A stretch of 64,000 bases of DNA from positions 1,426,001 to 1,490,000 of the forward strand of contig OY756143.1 in assembly GCA_963576785.1 (NCBI GenBank), read 5' to 3'. Under the pieces are notes generated by a model, which was not told where the DNA came from, did no database searches, and saw nothing but the letters and a program-made list of their open reading frames with translations. Source of the DNA: Chlorophyllum brunneum. Taxonomy: Eukaryota; Basidiomycota; Agaricomycetes; Agaricales; Agaricaceae. Position 1 is the first letter of the stretch. Every line of letters begins with the position of its first letter. Below are positions 48,261-60,393 of the stretch, one piece after another. Both the position numbers and the translations under genes were made by a program.

Positions 48261-49857
48261 CTATCGGTATCCAGTGTAGTTTTCATAACTAGGAGGTGAT
48301 GAAGGCGGCTGACCAGACACGGTAGCGCGTACAGCAGCATAAGGATCTGCATATTGCATTGTCCTACTGACGCGTGGTCCAAGGTCAGGTTCAGGGATGA
48401 TGGGGGGACCACTCGTTGCTGTGCGCGAAGGAGAAGCAGCGCCATAAGCAGAGGTGTAATTAGGAGAGGCTGTACCGAAGCCAGTAGGTGCGGGGTCCGA
48501 AAATGCACCATATGCATCCATGCTTGGGCGTCCGGCCAAAGGCTGGCTGTTCGGTGCTGGTACATAACCAGATGATGGCGGGCCAGAGTATTGGTTTGAG
48601 TCAGAGAAGGGATTACCATCAGGAGGGTCGTAACGGGTGCCTGCAGATGATGTGTTGACAGATGATTGACGAACTGGAGGAATAGACGTATAGCCTTCCT
48701 CCTCGTCCCCTTCCTCAGCATCATGTTGTTCCTGTGGTGGGCGGAAAGGAGGGTCACGTGGCCCAGCGAGTTTGCCTGAGCGCCATTGCAAAATAAGGTA
48801 AACGAACGAAGCAGCCCAGAAACCTGAAATAGGATCAGAATATTTTATGCAACCTCGGGGCGATGTAGTCCTACCAAAGGCTAGCCAAAGAAAAATCCCC
48901 CCGGCTTTCTTGGTGTTGCACCACCCGGGCAGACCATTCTTGAAATCGTCGCCGTTGTCTTCTGCATGAGGGTCATTATCAGGATTCTTGCATCCCGGTT
49001 GAGTCCAAGCAGAAATTGTGACGATGAATCTGATATACGGCTGTTAGCCAGAAACTCTGAGAGGAAGTCAAAAGAGGACTCCTCACGCAATTAGCAAACT
49101 GAAGGTTGTTCCTGTGCTTGTGAGAATAAACCCGACGCGTACTTCCTTGAGGGCGCGAGCAAGCCGAATCAATTTGTCGTATTTTTCATAGATAACGGGT
49201 ATGAAGAGCATGAAGGCCGACAAACACATGCCAGCAATCGTGACGAAAAGGGTGAACCCTGTGAGTCCAGCTGGGGAGTTGAACTTGGATTAACATAGCG
49301 ACGCGTCCTTAAGAACTGTGCGACTCACAAGGACCAACATGCCATTTGGCCTGGAAGCTTGCTACGCTCGCAAAACACGCCATGGCGAGAAAGTTGAAGA
49401 AGATCTGGGATGTGTGGAAGACGATGGTTGGTTTGGAGACGATCATCTGAATCGAAGTAAGTCAGTATTCGCAGACTACGGTGAATCTGGAGATATGCAG
49501 CACCCATATCCAGGCTGTCCATAAGATAGGGATAAACAGCAGGAAAGCTAACTGGCTCGAATTCTCCACTGCCATGCGAAGGGCAGAAAGAACAACATAG
49601 TGGGATTACGTAAAGAAGGGAGCTTCGGTCATAGAGGCGCTGTCTTGCACCAGTGACCACAGGTAGGAAGGATGGAAAATGCGCTGGGCGATGCACAATG
49701 AAGTGTGAGAGGGAAAGAAAGTGGCACTCACATCATCCTCAAACGCACCCATGCCATGGGTATTGCCTATTCCGCCAGACATGGATGTTGGGGGTTTGGA
49801 GGATTTCGCGGGAATGATTTTCGTAACAGCATCAGATATTCGATCTAGAAGGGGCAT
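48261..49857 (-). CDS. MARVEL-like multispan membrane protein with Pro/Ser-rich tail
   Basis: The N-terminus MPLLDRISDAVTKIIPAKSS is cytosolic. After an intron come hydrophobic helices: LAFLLFIPILWTAWIWVL, TIVFHTSQIFFNFLAMACFA, FTLFVTIAGMCLSAFMLFIP, GFILTSTGTTFSLLIAFIVT and GGIFLWLAFGFWAASFVYLI. A loop with two Cys (QPGCKNPDNDPHAED and LPGWCNTKKAG) lies before the last helix and may be disulfide-linked. The layout of the last four helices resembles fungal MARVEL-type proteins of plasma-membrane domains. The C-terminal 170 residues are disordered, with PPVRQSSVNTSSAGTRYD and PPSSPPSYENYTGYR; the PPSY motif could recruit a WW-domain ubiquitin ligase. About six exons. Family assignment is moderate. 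Confidence 0.65.
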
Positions 49858-50295
49858 TATGGGCTTGTTAAATGCAGATGAATGATGGGTTTAAGACGTG
49901 GAGGGCGTAGAATGCGGTGGTGGTCGGGGAGAAAGAGGAGAAGCGAGGGCTGCGGTGGTGGAACGCAAGGCGGGCTTGGCGGCACAGGCGGTGAGCCAAC
50001 ACAGCCACGTGCTCTCCACAATCCCACAAGAGAGAAGATATAATAATCAATTCCATGCTGCTACATTAGCGTACGCAATCTGGTATAGTGTAAACGAGTG
50101 AGATGCAAGAAGAACGTGACAGCACTCAGGACATCAAATCTACAGAGAACAAGGCCATCGGCCGCATACTAGGGGGGAACCTGCGTCAAAATATCTGGTA
50201 TTAGAGAAAAATGATCAAAATGCAATGCAGTATATAGCCGTGTCCAATTGGGGGGTCCATGTTGCAGTCTGTCACTGTACTGATACGTCACTTCG
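49858..50295. other. Upstream region of the MARVEL-like gene and 3' flank of the Mid2-like gene
   Basis: 438 bp between two minus-strand genes. It must hold the MARVEL-like promoter and the neighbour's 3' UTR. TATAATAA is present near 50,039-50,046. No gene or repeat was recognised. Confidence 0.35.
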
Positions 50296-51550
50296 TCACC
50301 GTGTACCATAGCCATCGTAAGCGGTGTTGGGTCCTGGTCCTGTCGAGTACGCCGCCTGTGGTCCCGGGGATGCCCGTCCCCCATACGCTGCTTGAAGCCC
50401 AGGGGATGCCCGTCCCCCGTATGCTCCCTGCGGACCAGGTGACGCTCTGCCTCCATAAGGTACTTGGGGTGCGGGTGAACCTCTCCCATACATGGCGCCG
50501 GGAGTCGCACCGTGACGTCCACCCTCATACGTATAGTCAGGAGCAGGGCTCGCCCGACCTGTCGAGCCTCCAAGTTGCGTCATAGGATAGGCCTCGGGCT
50601 GCCAATCAGTCGTCCCGCTCTCGAGAGTACCTGGCACTGGTCCACGGTATGGGTCATAATATCCTGTAGCTGGTGAGGGATCATCCCGATATGGCTGGTT
50701 GGGATTGAGATGAGGTAAGGGTGGTACAGCATAGGGATCTGGACCGCCAGCGCCGAAATCTGGGGTGGAGTAGTTGGAGGTGGAATTGACGCGTGACAAG
50801 TCTGCTTCTGAGCCTGTGTCAAAACCTGAGCGACCTGTATCCCGTGCAGGAAGTGCATGAGAGTCAGGGTTGCCGTTGCCGTGGGTGTTGAGTTCTGGCC
50901 ACTTGATAGCTTCGTCTATATGACGACGAATGAGTAAGGTTGTCAGATAACAGCCGCGAGGAATCCTTACTGTCGTCAAAATCGGAGAATCTCTTTCTAG
51001 TGAATTTCCAAACGAAGAATCCGACGATACCGATGACAGCAACCCCGGCGGCAACCGACATACCAATGATTGATCCAGTGGACAGGCCGCCACCACCGTC
51101 GTCGTCCGGTTTGCTTGTGTTTGTGGGCAAGGCCGTGCTGGACGTTTCCGAGGGGCCTAAGATGGTGGTGGTAACGGCATCTCCGGCCGCGTCTGTCATT
51201 GTAACAGCATCTCCACTGGACAGAGGGGGGACTATGCCAGTGGACGAGGGAAGAGTGGTGCCGGATAGCGGGTCGATGGTTGAGCCAGAGGCAACGGGGG
51301 GTGTTTGGGAGGTGGTAGTCGGGGGAGTGGTAGAAGTGGTAGTGACAGCAGAAGGTTGGGTGGTGGCTGGTGGGGGCGTCTGGGTTGTGGCTGGCGGGGC
51401 AGTGGTTGGAGGGAGAGTTGCTGTCGCGGTGTCGGTGGACTGCTGAGGCTGCTGAGTGAGGATCTGGCGAGGGTGTTGGGCGGCAAGAGAGGTGTTTGCG
51501 AGAGAAAGAGCAAGGATACAGGGCAAAAGGAGAGGAGGCTGCACCTTCAT
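50296..51550 (-). CDS. Mid2/Wsc-like single-span surface protein with repeat tail
   Basis: A signal peptide (MKVQPPLLLPCILALSLANT) is followed by a long Thr/Pro/Ser-rich ectodomain, likely O-mannosylated, then GGGGLSTGSIIGMSVAAG and VAVIGIVGFFVWKF as one membrane helix with a basic stop-transfer KFTRKRF. The cytoplasmic tail (about 190 residues) is Pro/Tyr/Gly-rich and ends in four diverged 12-residue repeats, YGGRASPGPQAA-like (about 50,345-50,480). The architecture fits fungal wall-stress sensors of the Mid2/Wsc kind, although no WSC cysteine domain is present. Two or three exons. The start at 51,550 is the ATG that yields the signal peptide. Function is inferred from architecture only. Confidence 0.7.
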
Positions 51551-53199
51551 GCAGGGCGTCCGTCGCAGGTAGAGGGAAGAGACGTCCACCAACACAAAAC
51601 TAAAATGTCACATCCAGTCACTCCAGTGGCTGTGTCCCGTACCAACCATCACGCACAGCCCTCCACGGCGTCGCCCGTTCTCCCTCTCCTCACCGTCCGT
51701 GTCCCCGACGCACCGCACATGTCATCTGCTAAATTGTTTCAAACCAGGTTATGGATATGATGCTGCCAGGGACCACATCGGACCCCCTCCGGGCAGCATG
51801 CTGTCCTTTTCCTTCACCACCAGAGTAACTAGTGCGACCTGTTCTCGACGGCACTTTCCAGCATCCAATGACACGGGCAATCCGAAAATACTCTCAAGCG
51901 TGTTCCCATGGCCGACATTCGTCCTCGTATCGTTTTCGTTTCATACTGTCTCAATCGCACAGCACTGCTGACTCTCCTACCCAGATCAACAGTCAGACCA
52001 ACAGTGTACTGGGCCTCCACCTTGCGTATCGGCAGCCAGTTGCCGACATTACTCTATGCACTCACAACCCCCGATGCTACAGTGGTCCTTTCATTTACCG
52101 CTGCCAGAAATGAGCAGACCATTAGACGTATCCATTGGTCCCCACTTTGGAGACATAGCCATTATTGCCCCAACCTTTCCACTAACACCCACCGTCACCC
52201 CTCTTTGATTCGGCCGCATGATATTTTCTTCCTAGGCCTCTTCCATAGTCCTTTTCTGCTGTTTGGATTCGACTTGGAATATGAATAAATGGTTCGCGAG
52301 CACCGGACTTTGTACCGGTCCATTTATACTTTCGAATTGGCTTGACAGCAAGTGCAGTTAACATGCAAAGCTACTAGGAGCCCCGCTTCTCCACGACTCA
52401 TTTCCACTTCTGACGAAATGGTCACAACTCCTCCCGCAGAGCCGCAGCACAGAATATATTTGTCTTGTGTACTTTTGATCTGAAAGGTATGTGACTCGGG
52501 TTTTTAATGATGCAGCTGAGCTGATCACAGCCCTCATCAAATCATCTTCATCATTTTGTCCTTGCTGAACATAGAAGCTACAATACTACCTCAACAACAA
52601 AAAGATTTCTCACCTTTTGGGAACGCCCGACGCCGCCCAACCTGTTGTTCTGAAGCTCATCCACAGATGTTAATGTTATATGCTTCTCCGAAACTCCGAT
52701 TATTTTTATGACATTCATTTTATAGATCCCCTTCTCACCATGATTTGGTGAAATCCAATCAGGATGGCATCGCCTCTTCCCCTCTGCAAATATAGATGAT
52801 TAACCACGTGGCTCAGAAGGGCAGATATTTATGTCCACAACATACTGACGACCAATATTTAGCGAGTCTCAATAACAATCAATCAATACCACACCAACAG
52901 CAAGCCATACTAAGGCTTAGTGAAGAATCGGTGAAGAACCACCCTTGAAGTTAGAGGTGGAGTGCAATATTCCCAAATGTTCTGTTTTCTTCAAGGCGGA
53001 CATCTACCGACTCTTAATTTCCAGTACCTTCTTAAAGCTCTCAGCCATGCAGCTCGAAATTTCTGGTATTCTTAGCTTTACAGCATATACTCATTGGCAT
53101 TTGGGCGCTTATTACAGCAATGACTTGGTGTCTCTAGCAAACAGCTTTCAGAAACACAGCTTTAAGCCCTCGAAAGTCCTTGCTGCTGAATCTTGACTG
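51551..53199. other. Long intergenic region without a supported gene
   Basis: 1.65 kb. Open frames at 51,832-52,113 and 51,908-52,288 (plus) have no motif and overlap one another in different frames. An imperfect inverted repeat ACCGG...CCGGT lies near 52,303-52,320. The right part contains the promoter of the zinc-finger gene. Confidence 0.4.
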
Positions 53200-53207
53200 T
53201 ATAAAAA
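53200..53207 (+). promoter_or_regulatory. TATA box of the first zinc-finger gene
   Basis: TATAAAAA 52-59 bp before the ATG at 53,259. The out-of-frame ATG at 53,252, with a 25-codon frame, could act as a tiny upstream ORF overlapping the start. Confidence 0.55.
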
Positions 53208-53258
53208 GAGTGGCTGAATTTTTCGGCCCCGACACCCCTCTCACCAGCTTCATGGAAA

Positions 53259-54675
53259 ATGGTGCCCGAAGACCCTCACATTTCAATTTTCGACGTGAAC
53301 TGGAGGCTGGCTGGACTGACCCCCGATAACAGCCCCCTGTCCGATTTCCAACCAGATAGTGTGTAGCTATGTAAATTGCCCTTCTCTACACGAGTCTCAT
53401 AGCATTCAAGCTTTCTCCGTCATTGATTCCGGTTACCTCTTTCCTGGGCTTAAGGGATCCACGACAGATGGGTCGGATCGTAGGACCTCTCAAGCTTTGA
53501 ACCTAGAACTTGGAAACATCAACTTGACCGACCACACAGATAATGGGGCGGTTTACCCACTTACATCGTCTCAACTTGTTGGGGCAGACGGAACGGCCTG
53601 TAAAGACGAGCCTATCGAGGAACAATGGAACAGACTGGTGAACGCGACCGTGGGCTTCCACCCCAGTTACGAAACAGGTATGAAATATCGCCCTCCGTTC
53701 TAGGCCCTCTGATCTCATAATGAACTGAACAGCAAGAAACCACCAATTAATGGGACAGGATATTCCTTACCCAATCACAACGGGGGTTTTGCCTGGCCCT
53801 GTGACTGATCAACCACTTTCGGGCTTTTCCGATCAGAGCACCAGTAGCAGCCCGATCTTCGGCAGTTCCTCCCCCAAGAAAGCCCATGTAAACATTTGGG
53901 CATCTTCTCGCCCGTACCCCTACCGCGCAACTCAACCGCGCAAGCGGTCCTCCAGTGCCTGCGCTCCGCATTTCGTTGCCAACAGAAAACGATCATCCAG
54001 TGATGCTTATTCTGGAGCCGATAACAATTCCGCGGGATCAACTCTACTTCCGAACAGTTTCGACGTTTCCTCAAGGTACCTCAATGTCCCTAGACAAGAG
54101 GGTCGGAATCAGCAAGTGAATTTGCTAGAACGTCAACTACACTCCAGGTCACTTTCCTCAATCGACCCGATGAGTCTGGATAATTCTTACGACAGCCGCC
54201 CCTGTCACCCGGCGGCCTGGAATGAAAATCACGGTCAAGGTGACCTTTTCGATCAGATGAAGTGTTCCAAAATACTAACGTGCCGTTCGTAACAGGTTCA
54301 CACTCTCCCATCGAAGGAATGTCGAGCCCTGGGCAAATGTCCATGACAGGCACCAGTCACTTCAAACAACAGGTTGCATCTGAGGCTGTGGTCCAGGCCG
54401 CAAGAAAGAAACGGAAGAATCCTGATGGAAAGGTATTTGGGTGTGACATGTGCGGCGCGCAGCTTACGACAAAACAGAACTTGCAATGTGAGCGGCCTCT
54501 GGATCTGTTCGCATTCCAGTACCTCTCATGTATTTTCTTTCATCCAGACCACATTTCTGCGCATTTGGGCATACGGGATTTCCAATGTTGTAAATGCAAT
54601 CGGCCCTTCACAACCCCCCACGTTCGTACCCGACACGAGTCACGATGTCAGAACTCGGAGCAGCCCGACCTGTAG
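53259..54675 (+). CDS. C2H2/C2HC zinc-finger protein, paralogue 1
   Basis: A putative DNA-binding transcription factor. MVPEDPHISIFDVNWRLAGL is followed after an intron by a long Ser-rich low-complexity region with basic stretches (QPRKRSSSACAPHFVANRKR). The C-terminus has a basic patch (AARKKRKNPDGK) and two fingers: CDMCGAQLTTKQNLQ|YHISAH (split by an intron, C2H2) and CCKCNRPFTTPHVRTRHESRC, whose last ligand is Cys (C2HC). About five exons, about 400 residues. I chose 53,259 because the earlier ATG at 53,252 runs into a stop after 25 codons. The finger block and preceding basic helix match those of the next gene, so the two are tandem paralogues. Targets are unknown. Confidence 0.7.
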
Positions 54676-55687
54676 CTGGGCTTTGGTACTCGGGTCCTTC
54701 CGCCCCGCCATTGGTCACCTCGGTGAATTTTTATTGAGCTATTATTTGTTTGTATCCATTGCCGTATACCCTACTCCAGACTGTAGCGTCTCCCTATGGA
54801 CATCCTGATTCGTTCTTTGAGTGTACCATCTCCTCGTCGTTTGTTACGTGTCCGTCATAGCTTGTAAGGCTGTAAAGTCCCTCGGACTTGGTCACGACGC
54901 ATCTGTTCCAATCTTAGTTTCCGTGAGATGCTTTTTTTGTATTACTCGATATACTAGATGTGTCGTCACTGTCGTGTGCTGTTGTAGGCAGTGCAACTAA
55001 ACAAGTTTCAGAGATCCCAACACCCAGAAATCCAAGTATCCTCGCTGAGTGCGCGTGTCTAGCATAGCATTTATAACTCTGAAGCAGACTGAAGTGGCCG
55101 CTATAAACGACGACGTCGGGCTATGAATCATACCAGTTTACCGCGCTTGGGGGTTAGGTCCCTCTGAGGTCGGATCCAGCACGGAGCACAAAGGGACAGA
55201 TTTGGCGATGGTGATTACATATTGGTGATCCATGGCTTCTTTCACCAACAGCGCACACTTGTTTTCCTCAATCGATCGTTGTTGCGATGCTGAATGACAA
55301 TTGCAAAGGAGCCCTCTGCACTGAATCTCGGTACTGCCCTGGCTCTCTCATTTCTCCGAGCCATGGCGAACTGGCTGCCAGCACGTGCAGTCAATGCACA
55401 ACCCCAACGAAAGCGCCGACTGTGGTCCATTCTGGTTTAAGGCGTTTCCTCCTGCCACGAACACTGCCTGGCCTCGTGAAAAGCTCTTGTTGATTCGCAT
55501 GGCTGATGACAGAAGTTCTCGTATATTGTGCACCTTCACCTTGCAGCATGTTTTATATCACAGCCTATTCGTCTAATTGCAGATGATGCGCTACAGCAGT
55601 GATATTGCTTTCGGGGTGCTGCAAGTATAATAGGCGGACGAGCTCGGTCCTTCGGTTCTTCAATTCGATCCTTTCACACATCTGTTG
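54676..55687. other. Intergenic region between the two zinc-finger paralogues
   Basis: About 1 kb. Short overlapping frames at 55,242-55,576 on both strands have no motif. TATAATA lies at about 55,625-55,631, 57-63 bp before the next ATG, and is a plausible TATA element. No transposon remnant was recognised between the paralogues. Confidence 0.4.
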
Positions 55688-56658
55688 ATGCAATACTCCA
55701 CTACAAGGTGATTTGCTTCATGACGATTCCCGATTGCTCTGTTTAGTTTGCTCATATACTATCTACAGCACACAAACAGGTTCCCGTACTTTAAGGCCAA
55801 CCCTTTATTCCTCCGCCTTGCCTTCCATGATACCTGCACATATACAGAACCCTGACCCATCTTTTACCCATTATCAGTCTTCCCATATGTCTGGCTCGGA
55901 TGCTGTATCTTCACCGGGACGACAGGCAGATTCTCGGTCCCTCACCTTGACATACGGAAGATCCAATCCTTTTGGCACAGCGGCCCCTTCTCTGTCCAAA
56001 TTTCCCATCTCCCTCCAGGCGTCGACGTCCCCTGGCGACCAGAATCTGGGGCTCCGGTCCTCCGAGCCCTCTTCTCTATATAACGCACAGTCGTGTGGTC
56101 CCGGTATAATCTACATGGAATTTCCAATGGATACAACACCAGTACATGGTGACCTCCAGCCGTCCGGCACCGACCGCTGCCACGACCAGGCAGCCTATGA
56201 TCACACCACGAGTCACAATGACCAGTACTTTTCTGGATCTCCTGAAAGTGCTGTGTATGGCGATTTTGGGGCTGGTGAGCCCCAGGCAATGTGGGATGTG
56301 TACGAATCCCCCGAGTCACACGCTGAGCCCCTTCCCGACAATGCCTCCACCTTCGCTGCGCCTCAACTTACCTCGCCTGCCAACCAGCGAGCTGCAATTG
56401 CTAGGAGAAAGAGGGAAGCCAAATACACTTGTGACATGTGTGGTTCAAGCCTGACCGCCAAACATAACCTAAATAGTGAGTTATCTACTCGGACTTTTTT
56501 CTTGAAACTGTCAGAGCAGACACTAAAGTATACACCAAGGTCATATGAATGCCCATTTCGGCATCAAACCCTTTTGCTGCCAGGTTTGCAAAAGGGAATA
56601 CACTGCAAAGTCTACATTCCGCCGTCACATGAAGACGGTGCATCCTGATCAGGAATAG
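55688..56658 (+). CDS. C2H2 zinc-finger protein, paralogue 2
   Basis: A putative DNA-binding transcription factor of about 290 residues. The start at 55,688 (MQYSTT) joins over a 55-60-nt intron to STQTGSRTLRPTLYSSALPS, in frame with a Ser/Pro/Tyr-rich body. The C-terminus has a basic segment (AAIARRKREAK) and two complete C2H2 fingers: CDMCGSSLTAKHNLN|SHMNAH and CCQVCKREYTAKSTFRRHMKTVH. The intron in finger 1 falls at the same residue as in the upstream paralogue, which supports tandem duplication of one ancestral gene. If the MQYST exon is wrong, the first in-frame Met is at 55,828 (MIPAHIQNPD). Function and targets unknown. Confidence 0.68.
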
Positions 56659-56927
56659 AGCTTTAGGGTCCTTCGTCGGACTTGATTTATTCTTGTAGTC
56701 TATCATTTGTTCGCGCATATGAATGCTTAATTACTGACGACCTTGTATGACCCTCACATAGTTTTAATCGCCTCCATATATTGTAGTACCTTATTCCGTT
56801 TGAATACGTCTTCAATACTTTAAATTTGTGTTTAACAAAGGAAATCCACTTACCACAACAAGCAGTGTTAGCATCGTGACTGTAGTCACACATTTAGCTG
56901 CAGTGTCACAAAAAAACAAAACTTGCC

Positions 56928-59900
56928 ATGGACCCAAATGAAGATCAGCAACCTCGGCGGAACCATATGGCCCTATCCAGAATTCTGGCATCAGAATTTA
57001 ACCTCGAGATTGAATTACGTGAGAGGATGACACAAACCCTCAACGCAAGGATTGCTTGGGCAGTCTTGTTGAAGGAATCTCTTGAAACAGGTATGTTGGT
57101 GATGTATTCGCCAACGAGCCGACTCCTGATGCTCTTGGTCCAGGCACTGAAATGCATGTGGCCTCGCCGGACTCTTTCAGATACGCGGCGTTTGATTCTC
57201 TTAAAGCATCTGAAAAGCCGTCCGAGATCCTGCTTGAGAGGGAGGCATATGTGCCCCCGAACCTCAGGCTACAAGAGGCCTTGCGTTATGCCCGCCCCGC
57301 CCCAAAGGCCAAGGTTCAACTTCCCCGTAATTCTAAATCGGCCTTTCTGTACATACGGTCATCGGGTCTACTTGGCATGGGCTGGAATTACGACTCAGTA
57401 TCGGATTTGTACGTTTTGAAATGTCCTGTGTGTCTCAGAATCGCTTTCACCTCGCTACAAGGTTTATTGAACCATGCCCGTATATCTCACGCTCTGGAGT
57501 GGGGTACACATGAGGAATGCATCCGCGCCTGTGTCGTCGCTGATCCCCATATTGATGTTGACGCTGGAATAGAAGTGGGAGTCAGCTCCGGAGGAATTCT
57601 CCCCGGTATTCGAACAATCTTCGAGAATGCGGTGGGCCCGTCTCACTCTGACAGCAGAGTCAGTGCCCGTCCGGCCGTCGAAGAAGGATCGGTTTATAAA
57701 TCCGTGTCTGATGTTCCCGTGTTCAGCCACCTCACCAAGACGCTTGGACTCCACGAGAACTCCCCTGCTCTTGCACCTTTCTTGGGCAAGGTGCCCACCC
57801 GTAGATGTATCAAGGTGTATCAAGAAGATCAACTCCTCGATATTGACAGTCTTAGCGAGGATATTCCTCGTCATAGCATTCGGTCGAAGAATCACTGGCG
57901 CCCGCAGCTTACCCAGCGCAGTATTGCATATGACACTCAAAACGAAGAGGGGGAGCTTGCTATGCAGAGTTCGCCCGAAAACGATGGTCACACATCCGGC
58001 ATCGGGGGCAGTCATTTTGGAAATACGGACAATCGACTATCGCAACCAGGATTAGGAGCTGCGATGACGAGGTTTCATTTTACAACCCGTATAGTTGTTA
58101 CGGATCGTAGTTTATGGCTTGGTCCCGGTGGGTTCCCTTGATGTTTTCCAAATAAAATGCTTAATGAACGTGTTCTACTAGGTCAAAACGGGCAATATAC
58201 CCACAAATGGATGTTGACACTCCATTCTCCTTCATACGCACGTCCCTCTCTGAGTTCTGCACTATTCTGGTTCCTAACTCATTTCTAGGTTCGCAACATC
58301 ACGACTGTTCTCCGAAGCATGAAAGTTACGCCGTTGTTGCCTGGTGGCGTCGTTAGGTGCCATCAGCAGGAAGTGGATCGACTTCCATACGCTGCTGTGG
58401 GTGTGGCGTCCCAACCGTTCCTCGCGAGAATCGATCTAGTGTTCAATGACGCTGAAGGAAGGGACTTTGAGGAGCAAGAAGGCCAAAGTTTCACCATGGA
58501 CCACTGGGTTGACGTGTGTGGTCAGCTTTCCTTCACATATTGTACCCGGCACTGATGTAATACTAGCTTGATCCGCTCAAGTCTCCTATAGCCGTGGTGG
58601 GAGAAGAGCAGATATGCGATATCGAACTGGACAAAAGAACTATTATCAGACCAGCCGACATCGAGCACTCACCAACGAACTTCAAGGCTCTATGGAAACT
58701 TGCCGACGAATCGCTTGTAATCAAGCAAGAAGACGAACACCAGACCGACGGCACCCCTCGACTTGGTTTGTTGCCACACCTTGTTGTTAAATGGGTCTCA
58801 CGTATTCTGTCGTAGCTTACGAACAAATTTTGAGTAACTTGCTTCCCCGGTTCCCGCTCACGCTTCCGGGTGAGTCATGGTAGCAAAGAACGGCAGACTT
58901 TCTGACCTTTCCCAGATTCGAGGAGGAGGCGAGGTCTGGATCTTCCATATAAATTGGTGACGCCTTCACAGTTTTCGAGCCTGGCTGAAGGTCGCCAGAA
59001 GGCCATTGAGGTAGGCGATATCATCCTAGCAAACACATAGCCTAACATGAGTCTAGTGGGGTCGTACTCGCGCACTTCGAAATGCCTATAATGAGATCGC
59101 CAAACAGAGAGAGACCGCCAGCCCCTTTCTCCTGTCGGCTGCTAATGTTCATGCGTGGTTGCGTGAGGAGGGACATTTGCACCTGAATTGTCAAGTCGGC
59201 TCCCAAGTTGCTGAGATGACGACAACTAGAGTAGAGGAGCAGTTTCCCTGGTGCTCGCTCTGTGGATTAGAACGGACTTTGCACCCGCTCGTGTCGGCCA
59301 AACAGGTCAAAGGTGAAGAAGCCCCCTTGCAAAATGAGACTGCAGCCATGGCCATAGACGTCACTTGCTCTTTCACACCACAAACTGTGGCCACTCTCAG
59401 ACCACAACCAATAGACGTAGAGCACCTGAGGTCTCCCACATTGTGCTGGGATCCAGCTCAGAAGCCTATACCACACATCGCGACTTCTGACAAGGCTCTC
59501 GTCCGACTTGCTGATCCTCACCTTACGCTTGCGATCCAGCGTTTGATCCGTCCACTCGACTTATCTTCCTTCGAAATTCAGTCGACGTGTATCCCACCCT
59601 TTCCTTCGAAGTATTTTGTCCAAACGCCCGAAAGGATCGAAGCAGTGCTGGCACCGTATTCCCTAATGGCCGTGTGTCTACGCCCGTTTATTAAGAAGAT
59701 CGTTTGTTCGGGTCTAGACGTTGCCAAACAGCAGAGGAGCCTCCATTCCAGAAAATGCGTCAAAAAAGGGGGACGTCATCGCGAATCCGACATTAGCCTT
59801 CTTACTCCGGCCCACATCCTCACCGGAATAAGGATGGGTGGGAGGGAGGCCTTTCCAGAAAGAGATAGCGTAGGCGAGGCGATACTGTTGTGCTTATCCA

Positions 59901-59977
59901 ATCTCGGCACAGTTTTTGCGCCCCTTCGAAACGACGCTCTGGAGAAACCAGCTGTAGCCAAGACGGAGGAGGCATAG
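56928..59977 (+). CDS. YEATS-domain chromatin protein (YEATS2-like)
   Basis: YEATS domains read acylated histone lysines. Residues 1-50 (MDPNEDQQPRRNHMALSR) form a helical head. A C2H2-like finger follows (LKCPVCLRIAFTSLQGLLNH, ARISH), then the YEATS domain: FHFTTRIVVTDRSLWLGP, YTHKWMLTLHSPSY, ITTVLRSMKVTPLLPGG and FLARIDLVFNDAEGRDF. Downstream are a helical region (GRQKAIEWGRTRALRNAYNE), a CxxC pair (WCSLCGLERTLHP) and a C-terminal segment SLLTPAHILTGI with GREAFPERDSVGEAILLC that could be a histone fold, as in YEATS2. About six or seven exons and about 890 residues. The junction near 58,235 is unclear: no good GT donor fits, and a GC donor is possible. Nuclear histone-reader role is inferred from the domain. 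Confidence 0.72.
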
Positions 59978-60393
59978 TCATACCAACAAGAGTCACCGCT
60001 GTCGGCACACGTCGATCGAAACTGCGTTTGTTGCCCCACAATGAGACAAGTGACATCCGAGGAGCTAGCTGCTGTGACGATCCGCGTATCTGGCTACAGT
60101 GCAGGGGAAAGGAGGTTTCCCCAATAAACACGTGTTGGGAGAGACTTGGCATTAGCGCATTACAGAGCCCTTTTGGTTAATACGGCCGTGGGTGCCTTCC
60201 AATCACGCGGTGGGGAAAATGGAATTTGGCTGAATGTGGATCCCAGTTATCGAATAAACTTCAGAAGCTATCCTGGTTCCTCGCAGGATGAGGATCAATT
60301 CTGCTTCCTTGATATAATGAACCCCAGCTTGGTTATAAAGGGATGCTAGGTGACATGCTGGACATACACCTCTTTCTTTCCTTCGCTGTTGCG
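59978..60393 (+). promoter_or_regulatory. Promoter region of the GH128 gene
   Basis: 416 bp. TTATAAAG at 60,333-60,340 is a good TATA box. An in-frame ATG at 60,343 lies only 3 bp after it and cannot be in the mRNA, so it decides the start in favour of the ATG at 60,394, which also gives a clean signal peptide. Confidence 0.6.

Noticed and set aside
51832..52288. Two overlapping plus-strand frames in the long intergenic region
   Set aside because: No recognisable domain, and the two frames compete; treated as non-coding.
60343..60393. Upstream in-frame ATG for the GH128 gene
   Set aside because: It sits 3 bp after the TATA box, so it should not be transcribed; the ATG at 60,394 gives a normal signal peptide.
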